64,000 nucleotides of DNA from Bacillus cereus ATCC 14579 (GCF_000007825.1 NC_004722.1:4318501-4382500); one strand, 5' to 3'. Shown: positions 41,853 through 51,014, counted from the first letter of the stretch. Translations and numbers: made by a program. Notes: generated from the sequence alone by a model not told the origin.

Positions 41853-43590
41853 CTTCTTCTTCGTCCTCTTCTTCTGAAACAGGCTCTCCAAATACATTCG
41901 GTGGATCTGGTTGATAATACATCGTTCCTGGCTGTGGTGCATATGCAGACTGAGTTGGTTGGTAATATAAAGGATTCGCATATTGCGGACCGCCTGGTTG
42001 TGGACTATATAGTCTACTTTCTCCTCCGCATCCACAATCTTCCTCACCCTGCACAAGCGGCGGCATATTATTATCCATTGGCATCATATTCTGGTTTGGC
42101 ATAGACGTATATTGCGGTCCAAACGGCGCTCCTTGCTGATATGGCATTTGATATGGATTTGGTTGTTGATAATACGGATTCGGCGGCATCATGGGCTGTT
42201 GATACGGCATTTGATAGGGCATCATATTGGGTGGTTTATTGTTATCCATAATCGGCATTATATTCGGCATTTGATTGTTATCCATAATCGGCATCATATT
42301 CGGCATTTGATTGTTATCCATGATCGGCATCATATTCGGCATTTGATTGTTATCCATAATCGGCATTATATTCGGCGGCTGGTTGTTATCCATAATTGGC
42401 ATTATATTCGGTGGCTGGTTGTTATCCATAATTGGCATTATATTCGGTGGCTGGCTGTTATCCATGATTGGCATTATATTCGGTGGTTGGTTGTTATCCA
42501 TGATTGGCATTTGAATATTTGGCATTTGAATATTTGGCGGTATGACTTGTGGAATAACTACATTTTCTTTCGATACATTTGGCGATACTATATTCCCTAC
42601 GTTTTCTTTTTTCACTTGCGGTGACACTATATTCCCTACATTTTCTTTTTTCACTTGCGGTGACACTATATTCCCTACATTTTCTTTTTTCACTTGCGGC
42701 GATACTATATTTCCTACATTTTCTTTCTTCACTTGTGGCGATACTATATTTCCTACATTTTCTTTCTTCACTTGTGGCGATACTATATTTCCTACATTTT
42801 CTTTCTTCACTTGCGGCGATACTATATTTCCTACATTTTCTTTCTTCACTTGCGGCGATACTATATTGTTTTTTTTCGTTTGCGGAGAAATGATATTGTT
42901 AGGTTTCATTTTACTAATTTGAGGAGCAATTAACTCGCTTCCTTTTTTTATTACATCTGAAATTTTATATTCTTTTTTCGGTTTTATTGGTGGTTGTGGC
43001 GGCTGCGGTAATACATTTACCGAAAACTTCGTGTTTTCTTTTTCCGCCGGTTTTTGTTTTTCTATCACAGGTGGTTTTTGAATAACAGACGGTTTTTCAA
43101 CTGGTTTTTCTTTTTGAATTGGCTGTTCTTTTTGCACCTCTTTTTGCGGTTTCACCTGTACTTCTTTTTGTGGCTTTACCTGCATCTCCTTCTGTGGTTT
43201 CACCTGTACTTCTTTTTGCGGCTTTACCTGCATCTCCTTTTGCGGTTTTACTTGCACTTCTTTTTGTGTTTGTTGCATAGCTGGCTGCTGTGTAATTGGT
43301 GCTGATTGATACGTAACTTCTTCTTCATCTTCTATTCCAAGCGGAGTTGGTGTTGCTGCAAATTCTTTTTGCTGCACTTCTTTTACGTATTGCTTTGGAG
43401 GCGCTGAACCTGCTCCAGCCTGTTGTTTCATGTGAACACTCTTGGATGGCACTTTAATTTTCATACCTGGCATAATTAAATCTGGATTACTAAGTTGTGT
43501 ATTTGTTTTTTTCAACGTGTCAAAATCCACTCCGTACTTTTTCGCAATTTTCCAAAGGGTATCCCCTTTTTGCACGATATGAATTTTCAA
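41848..43590 (-). CDS. safA: Spore coat and exosporium assembly protein SafA/ExsA
   Basis: A 580-aa LysM protein. The N-terminal LysM (residues 1-50, HIVQKGDTLWKIAKKYG and IMPGMKIKVPS) is the SafA domain that docks to the cortex/coat interface in B. subtilis. The rest is low-complexity with three tandem repeat blocks: an 8-residue KPQKE(V/M)QV set, seven 13-residue KKENVGNIVSPQV units, and eight 12-residue MPIMDNNQPPNI units. A P/Q/Y-rich tail with CGCGG follows. This architecture matches ExsA of B. cereus, needed to assemble coat and exosporium. The start is TTG at 43590 with GGAGGGGG upstream. Repeat numbers probably vary between strains. Confidence 0.93.
   Translation of the reverse strand: MKIHIVQKGDTLWKIAKKYGVDFDTLKKTNTQLSNPDLIMPGMKIKVPSKSVHMKQQAGAGSAPPKQYVKEVQQKEFAATPTPLGIEDEEEVTYQSAPITQQPAMQQTQKEVQVKPQKEMQVKPQKEVQVKPQKEMQVKPQKEVQVKPQKEVQKEQPIQKEKPVEKPSVIQKPPVIEKQKPAEKENTKFSVNVLPQPPQPPIKPKKEYKISDVIKKGSELIAPQISKMKPNNIISPQTKKNNIVSPQVKKENVGNIVSPQVKKENVGNIVSPQVKKENVGNIVSPQVKKENVGNIVSPQVKKENVGNIVSPQVKKENVGNIVSPQVKKENVGNIVSPNVSKENVVIPQVIPPNIQMPNIQMPIMDNNQPPNIMPIMDNSQPPNIMPIMDNNQPPNIMPIMDNNQPPNIMPIMDNNQMPNMMPIMDNNQMPNMMPIMDNNQMPNIMPIMDNNKPPNMMPYQMPYQQPMMPPNPYYQQPNPYQMPYQQGAPFGPQYTSMPNQNMMPMDNNMPPLVQGEEDCGCGGESRLYSPQPGGPQYANPLYYQPTQSAYAPQPGTMYYQPDPPNVFGEPVSEEEDEEEV
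42232..42517 (-). repeat. 36-bp coding tandem repeat in safA (8 units)
   Basis: Eight copies of a 36-base unit encode MPIMDNN(Q/K)(P/M)PN(I/M). Variation is mostly silent or P/M and I/M exchange. Confidence 0.9.
42583..42868 (-). repeat. 39-bp coding tandem repeat in safA (7 units)
   Basis: Seven copies of a 39-base unit encode KKENVGNIVSPQV. Third-position changes separate subgroups (TTTTTT versus CTTCTT Lys codons). Confidence 0.92.
43138..43272 (-). repeat. 24-bp coding tandem repeat in safA
   Basis: About five to six copies of a 24-base unit encoding KPQKE(V/M)QV, alternating between valine and methionine forms. Confidence 0.85.
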
Positions 43591-43787
43591 ATTTTCCCCC
43601 TCCTGTATAACTTATCTATAAGTAACAAATCTCATGAAGTAACTCTTTCTAAATAACATTAACTTCTTTTCACTTTTATCACTTCTTCGATTTTCAATAT
43701 CATTCGAAGCGGAATAAGCATAAAGAACCACAATGATTTCTTCAAAACAATGTATGCCCATTTCGTTCTCGTTATGATTATATGTAT

Positions 43788-43818
43788 GAAAAAAAGCAAC
43801 AGGAATACCGTTGCTTTA
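43788..43818 (-). terminator. Terminator after nadA
   Basis: Minus-strand AAAGCAACGG...CCTGTTGCTTTTTTT hairpin overlapping the nadA stop. Confidence 0.82.
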
Positions 43819-44922
43819 CACACGCTCTAACATACGATTTAATGCAAGAACCGCTTCTGCCGTTACTTGTTTGTCTACGCTAATAACGTTAATTTCTTCT
43901 CCTCTTTCTATCGTTTCAAGTGCCCATAATAAGTGAGGCAGATCAATTCGGTTCATCGTTAAGCACGGACACATAAATGGATTAAGTGAAACAATTTCTT
44001 TATCTGGATGTTGCTGAATAATTCGGTTCACTAAATTCATTTCTGTACCAATCGCCCATTTGCTACCAGGTGGCGCTGATTCAATCATATCAATAATATA
44101 TTTCGTTGAGCCTGCATAATCTGAAGCAGCTACAACTTCATAGCAACATTCTGGATGTACAATAATATTCATATCAGAATGATTTTTTCGTACGCTCTCA
44201 ATGTTCTTCACTGTAAAATTTTGATGAACAGAACAATGCCCTTTCCATAAAATTACTTGAATTTCTTCTATATCCCCATCGTACTCTAATGAATCTGTGT
44301 GTGGGTCCCATACTGCCATTTTATCTAACGGGATACCTAAATCGTACGCTGTATTTCTCCCTAAATGTTGGTCTGGTAAAAAGACGAGACGTTCTTTTTG
44401 AGTAAACGCCCAAGATACCATTTGCTTTGCATTAGAAGATGTTACTGTTGCTCCTCCGTTACGACCACAAAACGCTTTAATTGCAGCTGTAGAGTTCACA
44501 TATGTTAACGGAATCATCGTATCTCCAAATAATTTCGTGAGCTCTTTCCATGCTCTTTCTGTTTGTTCAATATCTGCCATATCCGCCATCGAACAACCTG
44601 CACGCATATCTGGTAAGATGACAACTTGATCATCTGTCGTTAACATATCTGCTGTTTCCGCCATAAAGTGCACCCCGCAAAACACAATATATTTTGCGTC
44701 TTTATTGCTCGCTGCAACTTGCGCAAGCTGAAGTGAATCCCCTACTGCATCTGAAAATTGTACCACTTCATCTTTTTGATAATGATGCCCTGGAATGAAT
44801 AACATTTTCCCCATTTTCTCTTTAATTTCACGAACACGCTTTTCCATATCTTCCGTTGACATCGTGTAATAACGCTCTGGTAACATCGTTTCAATTGGCT
44901 GTACTTGTTCTAAAATACTCAT
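43816..44922 (-). CDS. nadA: Quinolinate synthase NadA
   Basis: A 368-aa 4Fe-4S enzyme condensing iminoaspartate with dihydroxyacetone phosphate to quinolinate. The cluster cysteines appear in VFCGVHFMAE (about residue 110), HPECCYEV (about 230) and NPFMCPCLTMN (about 320), and GHHYQKDEVVQF is near the N-terminus. The ATG at 44922 follows GGGGAGAAAC; an in-frame start eight codons earlier lacks a site. It is the third gene of nadB-nadC-nadA. Confidence 0.96.
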   Translation of the reverse strand: MSILEQVQPIETMLPERYYTMSTEDMEKRVREIKEKMGKMLFIPGHHYQKDEVVQFSDAVGDSLQLAQVAASNKDAKYIVFCGVHFMAETADMLTTDDQVVILPDMRAGCSMADMADIEQTERAWKELTKLFGDTMIPLTYVNSTAAIKAFCGRNGGATVTSSNAKQMVSWAFTQKERLVFLPDQHLGRNTAYDLGIPLDKMAVWDPHTDSLEYDGDIEEIQVILWKGHCSVHQNFTVKNIESVRKNHSDMNIIVHPECCYEVVAASDYAGSTKYIIDMIESAPPGSKWAIGTEMNLVNRIIQQHPDKEIVSLNPFMCPCLTMNRIDLPHLLWALETIERGEEINVISVDKQVTAEAVLALNRMLERV

Positions 44923-44951
44923 ATACGTTTCTCCCCTATAAGCCACTTTCT

Positions 44952-45785
44952 TTATCCTTCAATATTGAAACTAATATCAAGTGCTTTCTCTGAATGTGTT
45001 AACGCTCCAAGTGAAATATAATCTACTCCTGTTTTTCCGTATTTCGGTAAATCTTCAATTGTGATGCCCCCTGAAGCTTCTGTAACGATAGCACTTGGTA
45101 CAATTTTTGAAAACTCCCGGATTTCATCTGGCGTACGATTATCGAACATAATAATATCAGCACCAGCAGCAACAGCCTCTCTCACCTGTTCCTCATTTTC
45201 TGTTTCTACTTCTACTTTCACCATATGTCCTAACTTCTCTTTCACTGATGTAACAGCTTTTGTAATAGAACCAGCAAACGCAATATGATTGTCTTTAATC
45301 ATGACACCATCATATAAACCGAAGCGATGATTAAATCCACCGCCGCACACGACTGCATGCTTATCAAACATACGTAGTCCTGGCATCGTTTTTCGCGTAT
45401 CACAAATGCGAGTATGACTGCTATCTAAAGCAAGAACCGCTTTACGCGTCATCGTCGCTATTCCGCTCATACGCTGAATAACATTTAATATAACGCGCTC
45501 TGCTGTTAATAACGATGCAATTGGACCTTGCACAGTTGCAATGATTTCGCCTTTTTTTACAAGGTCCCCATCTTTTTTATGAAGCTCTACTTCAATTCTC
45601 TCATCAATTAATTTAAATCCTGATTCAATTACTAAACGTCCTGCAAAGACCCCTGTATCCTTCGCAAGAAATGTTCCTTTCGAAAGCAAGTTATCTGGAA
45701 AAATAAGCTGAGATGTTACATCTCTTTCCCCTATATCTTCTAAAAAAAATCGATTTAATGCTTCTTTAACTTTTATCGTGTTCAT
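44952..45785 (-). CDS. nadC: Nicotinate-nucleotide pyrophosphorylase NadC
   Basis: A 277-aa quinolinate phosphoribosyltransferase making nicotinate mononucleotide. Family motifs: FFLEDIGERDVTSQLI, the substrate segment TRKTMPGLRMFDKHAVVCGGG-like region (about residues 137-157), and DIIMFDNRTPDEI. AAGAGGGGC precedes the ATG at 45785. It begins 20 bases after the nadB stop at 45805. Confidence 0.96.
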   Translation of the reverse strand: MNTIKVKEALNRFFLEDIGERDVTSQLIFPDNLLSKGTFLAKDTGVFAGRLVIESGFKLIDERIEVELHKKDGDLVKKGEIIATVQGPIASLLTAERVILNVIQRMSGIATMTRKAVLALDSSHTRICDTRKTMPGLRMFDKHAVVCGGGFNHRFGLYDGVMIKDNHIAFAGSITKAVTSVKEKLGHMVKVEVETENEEQVREAVAAGADIIMFDNRTPDEIREFSKIVPSAIVTEASGGITIEDLPKYGKTGVDYISLGALTHSEKALDISFNIEG

Positions 45786-45804
45786 AAAGCCCCTCTTCCC
45801 CTCA

Positions 45805-47334
45805 TCACACAAGTTGTCGTTTTCTCTTTACTCGAACAATCTCTTTCTTTCCTATATTTCTATCTGGATAATCACTCCGGTAATGCCCGCCAATACTTTC
45901 TTCTCTTTGCAAGGCTGACACAACTATAAGCTCACAAACCGTTAACATATTAATAAGCGTTATCTCTTCATTCGTAAGAACATCATGTTGTAATATCATA
46001 TTTCGAACACCATACTTACTAAGCCATCTCTTCGCATAAGATAAACTTTGCTCTGTTCGCACAATCCCAACATATTTCATCATGCATTTTTGTATTTCTT
46101 CTTTCGTCGGTAAATGATTCAAAACGATAAACTTTGCTTCCTTTTCGGCTAGCATGTTCACCTTTTCTTTTGTCTCTCTAGATAAAATGTGTCGTCCGAT
46201 TCTTTTTCCAAACACAAGACCTTCTAATAATGAATTACTCGCTAATCTATTTGCACCATGAACCCCGTTACAAGCTACTTCACCGACTGCGTATAAGTTC
46301 GGAATAGACGTCTCTCCATCACAGTTCGTTTTCACGCCGCCCATGTGAAAATGAGTACCAGGCACGACTGGAATAAGTTTTTTATTTATATCGACTCCAT
46401 TTGTTTTACATATCGATGACACGGTCGGAAAGCGTTGTTCAAAGTTTTGAATCATTTCGATGTTTAAGTACACTTTTTCACCCGCAAGTAGCTGTTCATG
46501 AATAGCCCTTGCGACTACATCACGAGGCGCTAAATCCTGTTCGGAATGTATATCCATCATAAAACGCTGCCCTTTTCCATTTATAAGGACAGCTCCTTCT
46601 CCGCGAACAGCTTCGGACACAAGACCAGAACAACGCCCACCCGCGTATAACATCGTCGGATGAAATTGTATAAACTCTAAATCTACAAGCTCTCCGCCTG
46701 CACGGTACACCATTGCAAGTCCATCGCCTGTAATCGTCTCATCATTAGAAGTAAAGGCGTATAAACCGCCAATACCGCCTGAAGCTAACACCGTATAATC
46801 TGCATTGTAACGTTTCAATTCTCCTTTATTGTTGCGAGTTAAAGCCCCAACACATTTATCTTTTTCTATAATAAAATCGAGCACCATTTCCTGTTCCACT
46901 ACCGTAACGTATGGAGCTACTTCTTGAATAAGATGCTCTAATAAATTCTTTCCTGTTGCATCGCCACCTGCATGTAAAATACGACGTTTTCGATGCGCTC
47001 CTTCTTTTCCAAGATGAGGACCTGTTTCATCTCCATCAAATTTCATTCCATTTTCAATAAGGTTATTAATTTCTTTCGGTCCTTCCTCGACTAAATAACG
47101 GACCACTTCTTCATTGTTATAATGACACCCTGCTACTAGCGTATCTTCAAAATGATCATTAGGATTGTCGTATGTAGCTACCGCTGCGGCAATTCCACCT
47201 TGGGCTAAATGTGTATTATTATTACGTTTCGTCTCCTTTGTAATAATAATCACATTCTTTTCGTGACAAATCTCTTTTGCAACACGAAGTGCCGCAACGC
47301 CACTTCCAATAATTAAGACATCTGCGCTTGGCAT
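45805..47334 (-). CDS. nadB: L-aspartate oxidase NadB
   Basis: A 509-aa flavoprotein oxidising aspartate to iminoaspartate, the first step of NAD synthesis. The FAD motif DVLIIGSGVAALRVA is at residues 5-19; HLAQGGIAAA and the succinate-dehydrogenase-like GEVACNGVHGANRLASNSLL are clear. AGGAGG precedes the ATG. It is the first gene of nadBCA and is divergent from nifS; both are expected NadR targets. Confidence 0.97.
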   Translation of the reverse strand: MPSADVLIIGSGVAALRVAKEICHEKNVIIITKETKRNNNTHLAQGGIAAAVATYDNPNDHFEDTLVAGCHYNNEEVVRYLVEEGPKEINNLIENGMKFDGDETGPHLGKEGAHRKRRILHAGGDATGKNLLEHLIQEVAPYVTVVEQEMVLDFIIEKDKCVGALTRNNKGELKRYNADYTVLASGGIGGLYAFTSNDETITGDGLAMVYRAGGELVDLEFIQFHPTMLYAGGRCSGLVSEAVRGEGAVLINGKGQRFMMDIHSEQDLAPRDVVARAIHEQLLAGEKVYLNIEMIQNFEQRFPTVSSICKTNGVDINKKLIPVVPGTHFHMGGVKTNCDGETSIPNLYAVGEVACNGVHGANRLASNSLLEGLVFGKRIGRHILSRETKEKVNMLAEKEAKFIVLNHLPTKEEIQKCMMKYVGIVRTEQSLSYAKRWLSKYGVRNMILQHDVLTNEEITLINMLTVCELIVVSALQREESIGGHYRSDYPDRNIGKKEIVRVKRKRQLV

Positions 47335-47364
47335 AATTGTTGCCTCCTACTTTACACTTTCCAA

Positions 47365-47412
47365 CTGTCTTGACACCTATATTTACATAGTTTTAAAATA
47401 ATGACAAGAGTT
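47365..47412. promoter_or_regulatory. Divergent nadB/nifS promoter and probable NadR (NiaR) operator region
   Basis: Plus strand: TTGACA (47370-47375), 18 bases, TAAAAT (47394-47399), toward nifS. Minus strand: a TTGTCA just beyond it (about 47407-47402) could serve nadB. TGTCTTGACAC and ATGACAAGAG flank the region as an imperfect inverted repeat. The nearby nadR gene encodes the known nicotinate-responsive repressor of these genes, so binding here is inferred. Confidence 0.6.
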
Positions 47413-47486
47413 TTTTTATAATTCTTATTTTCACTACCATTTAAAAAGTAAAAGAAATGTAACTCTTACTAGAGAGAGGAACTTAC

Positions 47487-48629
47487 ATGATGATATATCT
47501 TGACTATGCAGCTACTACACCTATGAGCGAGGAAGCGTTACAAACATATATGAAAGCAGCATCGCAATACTTCGGAAATGAACAAAGTTTACATGATATT
47601 GGAGGAACGGCTTCTTCTTTATTACAAGTTTGCCGAAAAACATTTGCGGAAATGATTGGAGGCAAAGAACAAGGAGTATTTTTCACAAGCGGTGGATCGG
47701 AATCGAACTATCTTGCGATTCAATCACTTCTAAATGCCCGAAATAAGAAGCATATTATTACGACACCTATGGAACATGCATCCATTCGAAGTTATTTTCA
47801 ATCTCTAAAATCAAAAGGCTATACGATCACTGAAATTCCTGTTGATAAAAATGGACTCATTTGTTTAGTAGATTTAGAGGCAGCTATTACGGAAGATACT
47901 GTGCTAGCAAGTATACAGCATGGAAACTCTGAAATCGGAACCGTTCAAAACATTACAGAAATCGGGGCACTTTTAAAAAAATATAATGTTTTATTTCATA
48001 CGGATTGTGTGCAAACGTTTGGTAAACTGCCTATCCATGTTTTTGAGATGGGGATTGATAGTCTTTCTGTTTCAGCACATAAAATATACGGACCAAAAGG
48101 TGTCGGCGCTTGCTACATAAATCCGCAAACTCGCTGGGAACAAGTATTTCCAGGAACTTCTCACGAAAAAGGATTTCGCCCAGGTACAGTGAACGTTCCC
48201 GGCATCGCATCTTTTTTAACAGCTGCTGAAAATATATTAAAAACTCAATGGGAAGAAAGTTTACGTTTTAAAGAGTTACGATCCTACTTTTTAGAGCAAA
48301 TACAAACACTTCCGCTAGAAATTGAAGTAGAAGGTCATTCTACTTCTTGTTTACCACATATTGTTGGGGTTACAATAAAAGGAATAGAAGGTCAATATAC
48401 TATGCTAGAATGTAATCGCCATGGTATCGCCATTTCCACCGGAAGTGCTTGCCAAGTCGGTAAACAAGAACCTTCGAAAACTATGCTTGCAATTGGAAAA
48501 ACGTATGAAGAGGCAAAACAATATGTCCGCTTCTCTTTCGGACAACAAACAACGAAAGATCAAATTGATACTACTATTCATGCACTACACACAATTGGAA
48601 ATCAATTTTATAGAGGTGTTAAATCATAA
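47487..48629 (+). CDS. nifS: NAD-linked cysteine desulfurase NifS
   Basis: A 380-aa PLP cysteine desulfurase. YLDYAATTPMSEE starts the protein. SVSAHKIYGPKGVG holds the PLP lysine, and the catalytic loop ISTGSACQVGKQEPSK has the cysteine at about residue 325. The C-terminus includes YVRFSFGQQTTKDQ, so this copy is complete, unlike that at 12027. In B. subtilis the nad-linked NifS matures the NadA iron-sulfur cluster. GAGGAAC precedes the first of two adjacent ATGs. It overlaps nadR. Confidence 0.95.
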   Translation: MMIYLDYAATTPMSEEALQTYMKAASQYFGNEQSLHDIGGTASSLLQVCRKTFAEMIGGKEQGVFFTSGGSESNYLAIQSLLNARNKKHIITTPMEHASIRSYFQSLKSKGYTITEIPVDKNGLICLVDLEAAITEDTVLASIQHGNSEIGTVQNITEIGALLKKYNVLFHTDCVQTFGKLPIHVFEMGIDSLSVSAHKIYGPKGVGACYINPQTRWEQVFPGTSHEKGFRPGTVNVPGIASFLTAAENILKTQWEESLRFKELRSYFLEQIQTLPLEIEVEGHSTSCLPHIVGVTIKGIEGQYTMLECNRHGIAISTGSACQVGKQEPSKTMLAIGKTYEEAKQYVRFSFGQQTTKDQIDTTIHALHTIGNQFYRGVKS

Positions 48630-49171
48630 TGAAACAAAATGAACAAAAAAAGATTTTAGGTGAAGAAAGACGACAACTTATCCTCCAGTGGCTTCTTGCT
48701 GCAAATGAACCGTTATCGGGGAATGAACTATCGAAAAAGACGAACGTAAGTAGACAAGTTATCGTGCAAGATATTTCCTTGCTTAAAGCACGAAACGAAC
48801 CAATTATTGCGACTGCTCAAGGTTATTTATATTTAAAGCCACAAGAGAAGCAACAAACTTTTGAACGCGTAATCGTATGCCAACATAAACCAGCAGAAGT
48901 ACGTCAGGAACTTACAATGCTTGTTGACCATGGCGTTACGATTAAAGACGTAAAAGTTGAGCATCCTGTATACGGTGACTTAACAGCCTCCATTATGGTA
49001 AGCAATCGCTTTGATGTAGAGCAATATTTACAAAAAATCGAAAACACAAATGCTTCCTATCTTTCACAACTAACAGATGGTATTCACTTACATACAATCG
49101 AGGCAGATTCTAAAGAAAAATTAGATGCTGCTTGTGAGGCGTTAGATAAAGCAGGATTTCTCGTTTATTAA
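48629..49171 (+). CDS. nadR: NAD biosynthesis transcriptional repressor NadR (NiaR/YrxA)
   Basis: A 180-aa regulator. An N-terminal winged HTH (GEERRQLILQWLLAANEPLS, NELSKKTNVSRQVIVQDI) is followed by the 3H domain with its conserved histidines in CQHKPAEV, VEHPVYGDL and GIHLHTIEA, which bind nickel and nicotinic acid in the family. The ATG overlaps the nifS stop (TAATG), indicating coupled translation. It should repress nadBCA and nifS-nadR when nicotinate is available. Confidence 0.95.
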   Translation: MKQNEQKKILGEERRQLILQWLLAANEPLSGNELSKKTNVSRQVIVQDISLLKARNEPIIATAQGYLYLKPQEKQQTFERVIVCQHKPAEVRQELTMLVDHGVTIKDVKVEHPVYGDLTASIMVSNRFDVEQYLQKIENTNASYLSQLTDGIHLHTIEADSKEKLDAACEALDKAGFLVY

Positions 49172-49174
49172 TGT

Positions 49175-49213
49175 AAAGCACAGAGTTTTTATCATTCTCT
49201 GTGCTTTTTTAAT
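49175..49213 (+). terminator. Terminator after nifS-nadR
   Basis: AAAGCACAGAG/CTCTGTGCTTT stem (11 bp) followed by TTTT. Confidence 0.88.
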
Positions 49214-49221
49214 GCTATAAT
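49213..49221 (+). promoter_or_regulatory. Extended -10 promoter for the MOSC gene
   Basis: TGCTATAAT about 30 bases before the MOSC start codon; -35 weak and overlapping the nadR terminator T-run. Confidence 0.5.
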
Positions 49222-49250
49222 ATTGTAATCAATCGTAAAGGAGATCAAAT

Positions 49251-49898
49251 ATGGGAATTGAACTCGTTCACTTTAGCATTGGCAAACCGAAACAAATGAA
49301 ATATGGCGAAGATAAAGAAATGATAACAGGTATATGTAAAGATCCTACAGAAGAGGCCTTTCTCTCAAAAGACGGATTTCGTGGTGATGACGTAGCGGAT
49401 TTAAAACATCACGGCGGACCTGATCGCGCTGTTTGTGTGTACCCACCCGAGCATTACGCACTATGGGAAGAGGAATTTCAAACTACGCTTCCCGCTTCTA
49501 CATTTGGTGAAAACATTACCGTAACAAATATGTTAGAGCATTACGTATGCATCGGAGATTCATATCAACTAGGCGAAGCAATCATTCAAGTTACGCAAGC
49601 TCGCGTACCTTGTAGCACAATTTCAAAACGTTTTGGCATCCCTGGCATACTGCCGCGTATTGTAGCAACTGGATTTACTGGCTACCTATGCCGCGTTCTT
49701 CAAGAAGGTACTGTACGTAAAGATTCAAAAATTACATTACTAGAACGTCCATCAAGCAATGTTTCTGTTTTATTCTCTAACGAAATTTATTTTCATAATA
49801 GAAAAGATAAAGATGGCATCGAGAAGATTCTTGCTGTTCCAGAACTAGCTGATATTTGGCGTGGTCAATTAGAAGATCGTCTTGCGAAGTTAAAATAA
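49251..49898 (+). CDS. MOSC domain protein (YiiM-like)
   Basis: A 215-aa MOSC-domain protein, relatives of the molybdenum cofactor sulfurase C-terminus and of E. coli YiiM, which detoxifies N-hydroxylated compounds. The conserved strand DLKHHGGPDRAVCVYPPEHY (about residues 50-70), ASTFGENITV, and the cysteine in VTQARVPCSTISKRFG (about residue 124) are present. AAAGGAGATC precedes the ATG. It is monocistronic. The substrate is unknown. Confidence 0.9.
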   Translation: MGIELVHFSIGKPKQMKYGEDKEMITGICKDPTEEAFLSKDGFRGDDVADLKHHGGPDRAVCVYPPEHYALWEEEFQTTLPASTFGENITVTNMLEHYVCIGDSYQLGEAIIQVTQARVPCSTISKRFGIPGILPRIVATGFTGYLCRVLQEGTVRKDSKITLLERPSSNVSVLFSNEIYFHNRKDKDGIEKILAVPELADIWRGQLEDRLAKLK

Positions 49899-49900
49899 AG

Positions 49901-49987
49901 TGAAACTTTAATCAGCCCTCACCAATCGGGCTGCCCGGCAAATAGCGGGATAAAGAATCCCACCTTTTGCAGGTGGGATTTTATTAA
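49901..49987 (+). terminator. Compound 3' element and terminator after MOSC gene
   Basis: GTGAAACTTTAATCAG starts right after the stop (same motif as after spoVB). AGCCC/GGGCT and CCCGG/GCGGG-type hairpins follow, then a clear terminator AATCCCACC/GGTGGGATT with TTTATT (49957-49985). Confidence 0.75.
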
Positions 49988-50058
49988 TCTATCAAAAAAT
50001 ATACTAGGCAATGAAATGATATGGACGATTAGGCAAATACAAATATTCCATCTACATC

Positions 50059-50910
50059 TTACAACCAATAAGAAGAATAACTCCCCAGTACAGTAACAGA
50101 AAAACCGAGTGCTTCAAGTTCCATCGTTACGCCTGGCAATAATACGTCATCGTATGCTTTATCGACATCGATTAAGAAAAAGTAATTTCCAAGACCTGTT
50201 TTCATCGGACGCGATTCGATTTTTGATAAGTTTAATTTTCTCCATGCGAAAGCTGATAACACTTGATATAGGGCACCTGCATAATCTGCAGGTAACGTTA
50301 TCATAAGCGTCGTTTTCTCTCCGCGGTTCTCTCCGTTATTCGGGAGTACTGCTTTCTTTTTCTTATGGAGTACTAAGAAACGTGTGTGATTATTTTTATG
50401 CGTATGAATACTACGTCTCACAATTGTTAATCCGTATTTTTCTGCAGCCGCTTCATTTGCAATAGCGGCAATTTTCTCTTCAGGATGTTCTTTCACATAT
50501 TGTGCAGCAGCACTTGTAGATGTCATATCTCGAACAGTTACTCCTTTTAATTCTTCATTTAAAAATTTATGGCACTGTGCAATGGCATGCGGATGAGAAT
50601 GCACTGCATATACTTCTTCCCACACTTCTGCATACTGCGGATGTACAAGTAAATGCTGCTGAATTGGTACTGTAATTTCTCCTACAATGGAAAGCGGCTG
50701 CTCATGTACAAGGTAATCAACCGTTATATTCACTGAACCTTCTATTGCATTTTCTAACGGTACAACTGCGAAGTCTACATTTTCATTTGCAGCTGCATCT
50801 ATACAATCTGGAATCGTTCGATACGGTACATGCTCTGCTTCCGGAAAAAAACGACTCACCGCCATATTTGTAAATGTTGCTTCTGGTCCTAAATATCCTA
50901 CTCGAATCAT
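50059..50910 (-). CDS. pheA: Prephenate dehydratase PheA
   Basis: A 283-aa monofunctional enzyme converting prephenate to phenylpyruvate in phenylalanine synthesis. VGYLGPEATFTNMAV opens it. The catalytic block DMTSTSAAAQYVKEHPEE and AAIANEAAAEKYGL are clear. A C-terminal ACT domain (from about residue 200) with ESRPMKTGLGNYFFLID provides phenylalanine feedback. GAGGGGAAAAG precedes the ATG. No chorismate mutase domain is present. It follows obg by several kilobases here because the Bce-like module lies between them. Confidence 0.96.
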   Translation of the reverse strand: MIRVGYLGPEATFTNMAVSRFFPEAEHVPYRTIPDCIDAAANENVDFAVVPLENAIEGSVNITVDYLVHEQPLSIVGEITVPIQQHLLVHPQYAEVWEEVYAVHSHPHAIAQCHKFLNEELKGVTVRDMTSTSAAAQYVKEHPEEKIAAIANEAAAEKYGLTIVRRSIHTHKNNHTRFLVLHKKKKAVLPNNGENRGEKTTLMITLPADYAGALYQVLSAFAWRKLNLSKIESRPMKTGLGNYFFLIDVDKAYDDVLLPGVTMELEALGFSVTVLGSYSSYWL

Positions 50911-50987
50911 CGTCTTTTCCCCTCTTTTTCGTTTTCTTACTGTTATACCATACTTTTTTATATTCTTCTATGTAAATTTCGAATATT

Positions 50988-51014
50988 TAAAAAAGACTAG
51001 CATTCGCTAGTCTA
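50988..51014 (-). terminator. Terminator after the second permease
   Basis: Minus-strand AGACTAGCG/TGCTAGTCT stem and TTTTTTA, overlapping the permease stop codon. Confidence 0.82.

Noticed and set aside
42583..42868. Regular 39-bp repeats suggesting a CRISPR array
   Set aside because: There are no unique spacers; the repeats are contiguous, in frame and encode a known protein.
42542..42922. 126-aa plus-strand ORF with perfect FPTFSFFTCGDTI repeats
   Set aside because: It is the antisense of the safA 39-bp repeats. It has no ribosome binding site, and the sense frame is the recognised LysM protein.
47487..48629. Second cysteine desulfurase as a replacement for the frameshifted copy
   Set aside because: It sits in the NAD operon and is a separate lineage; shared function cannot be assumed from sequence.
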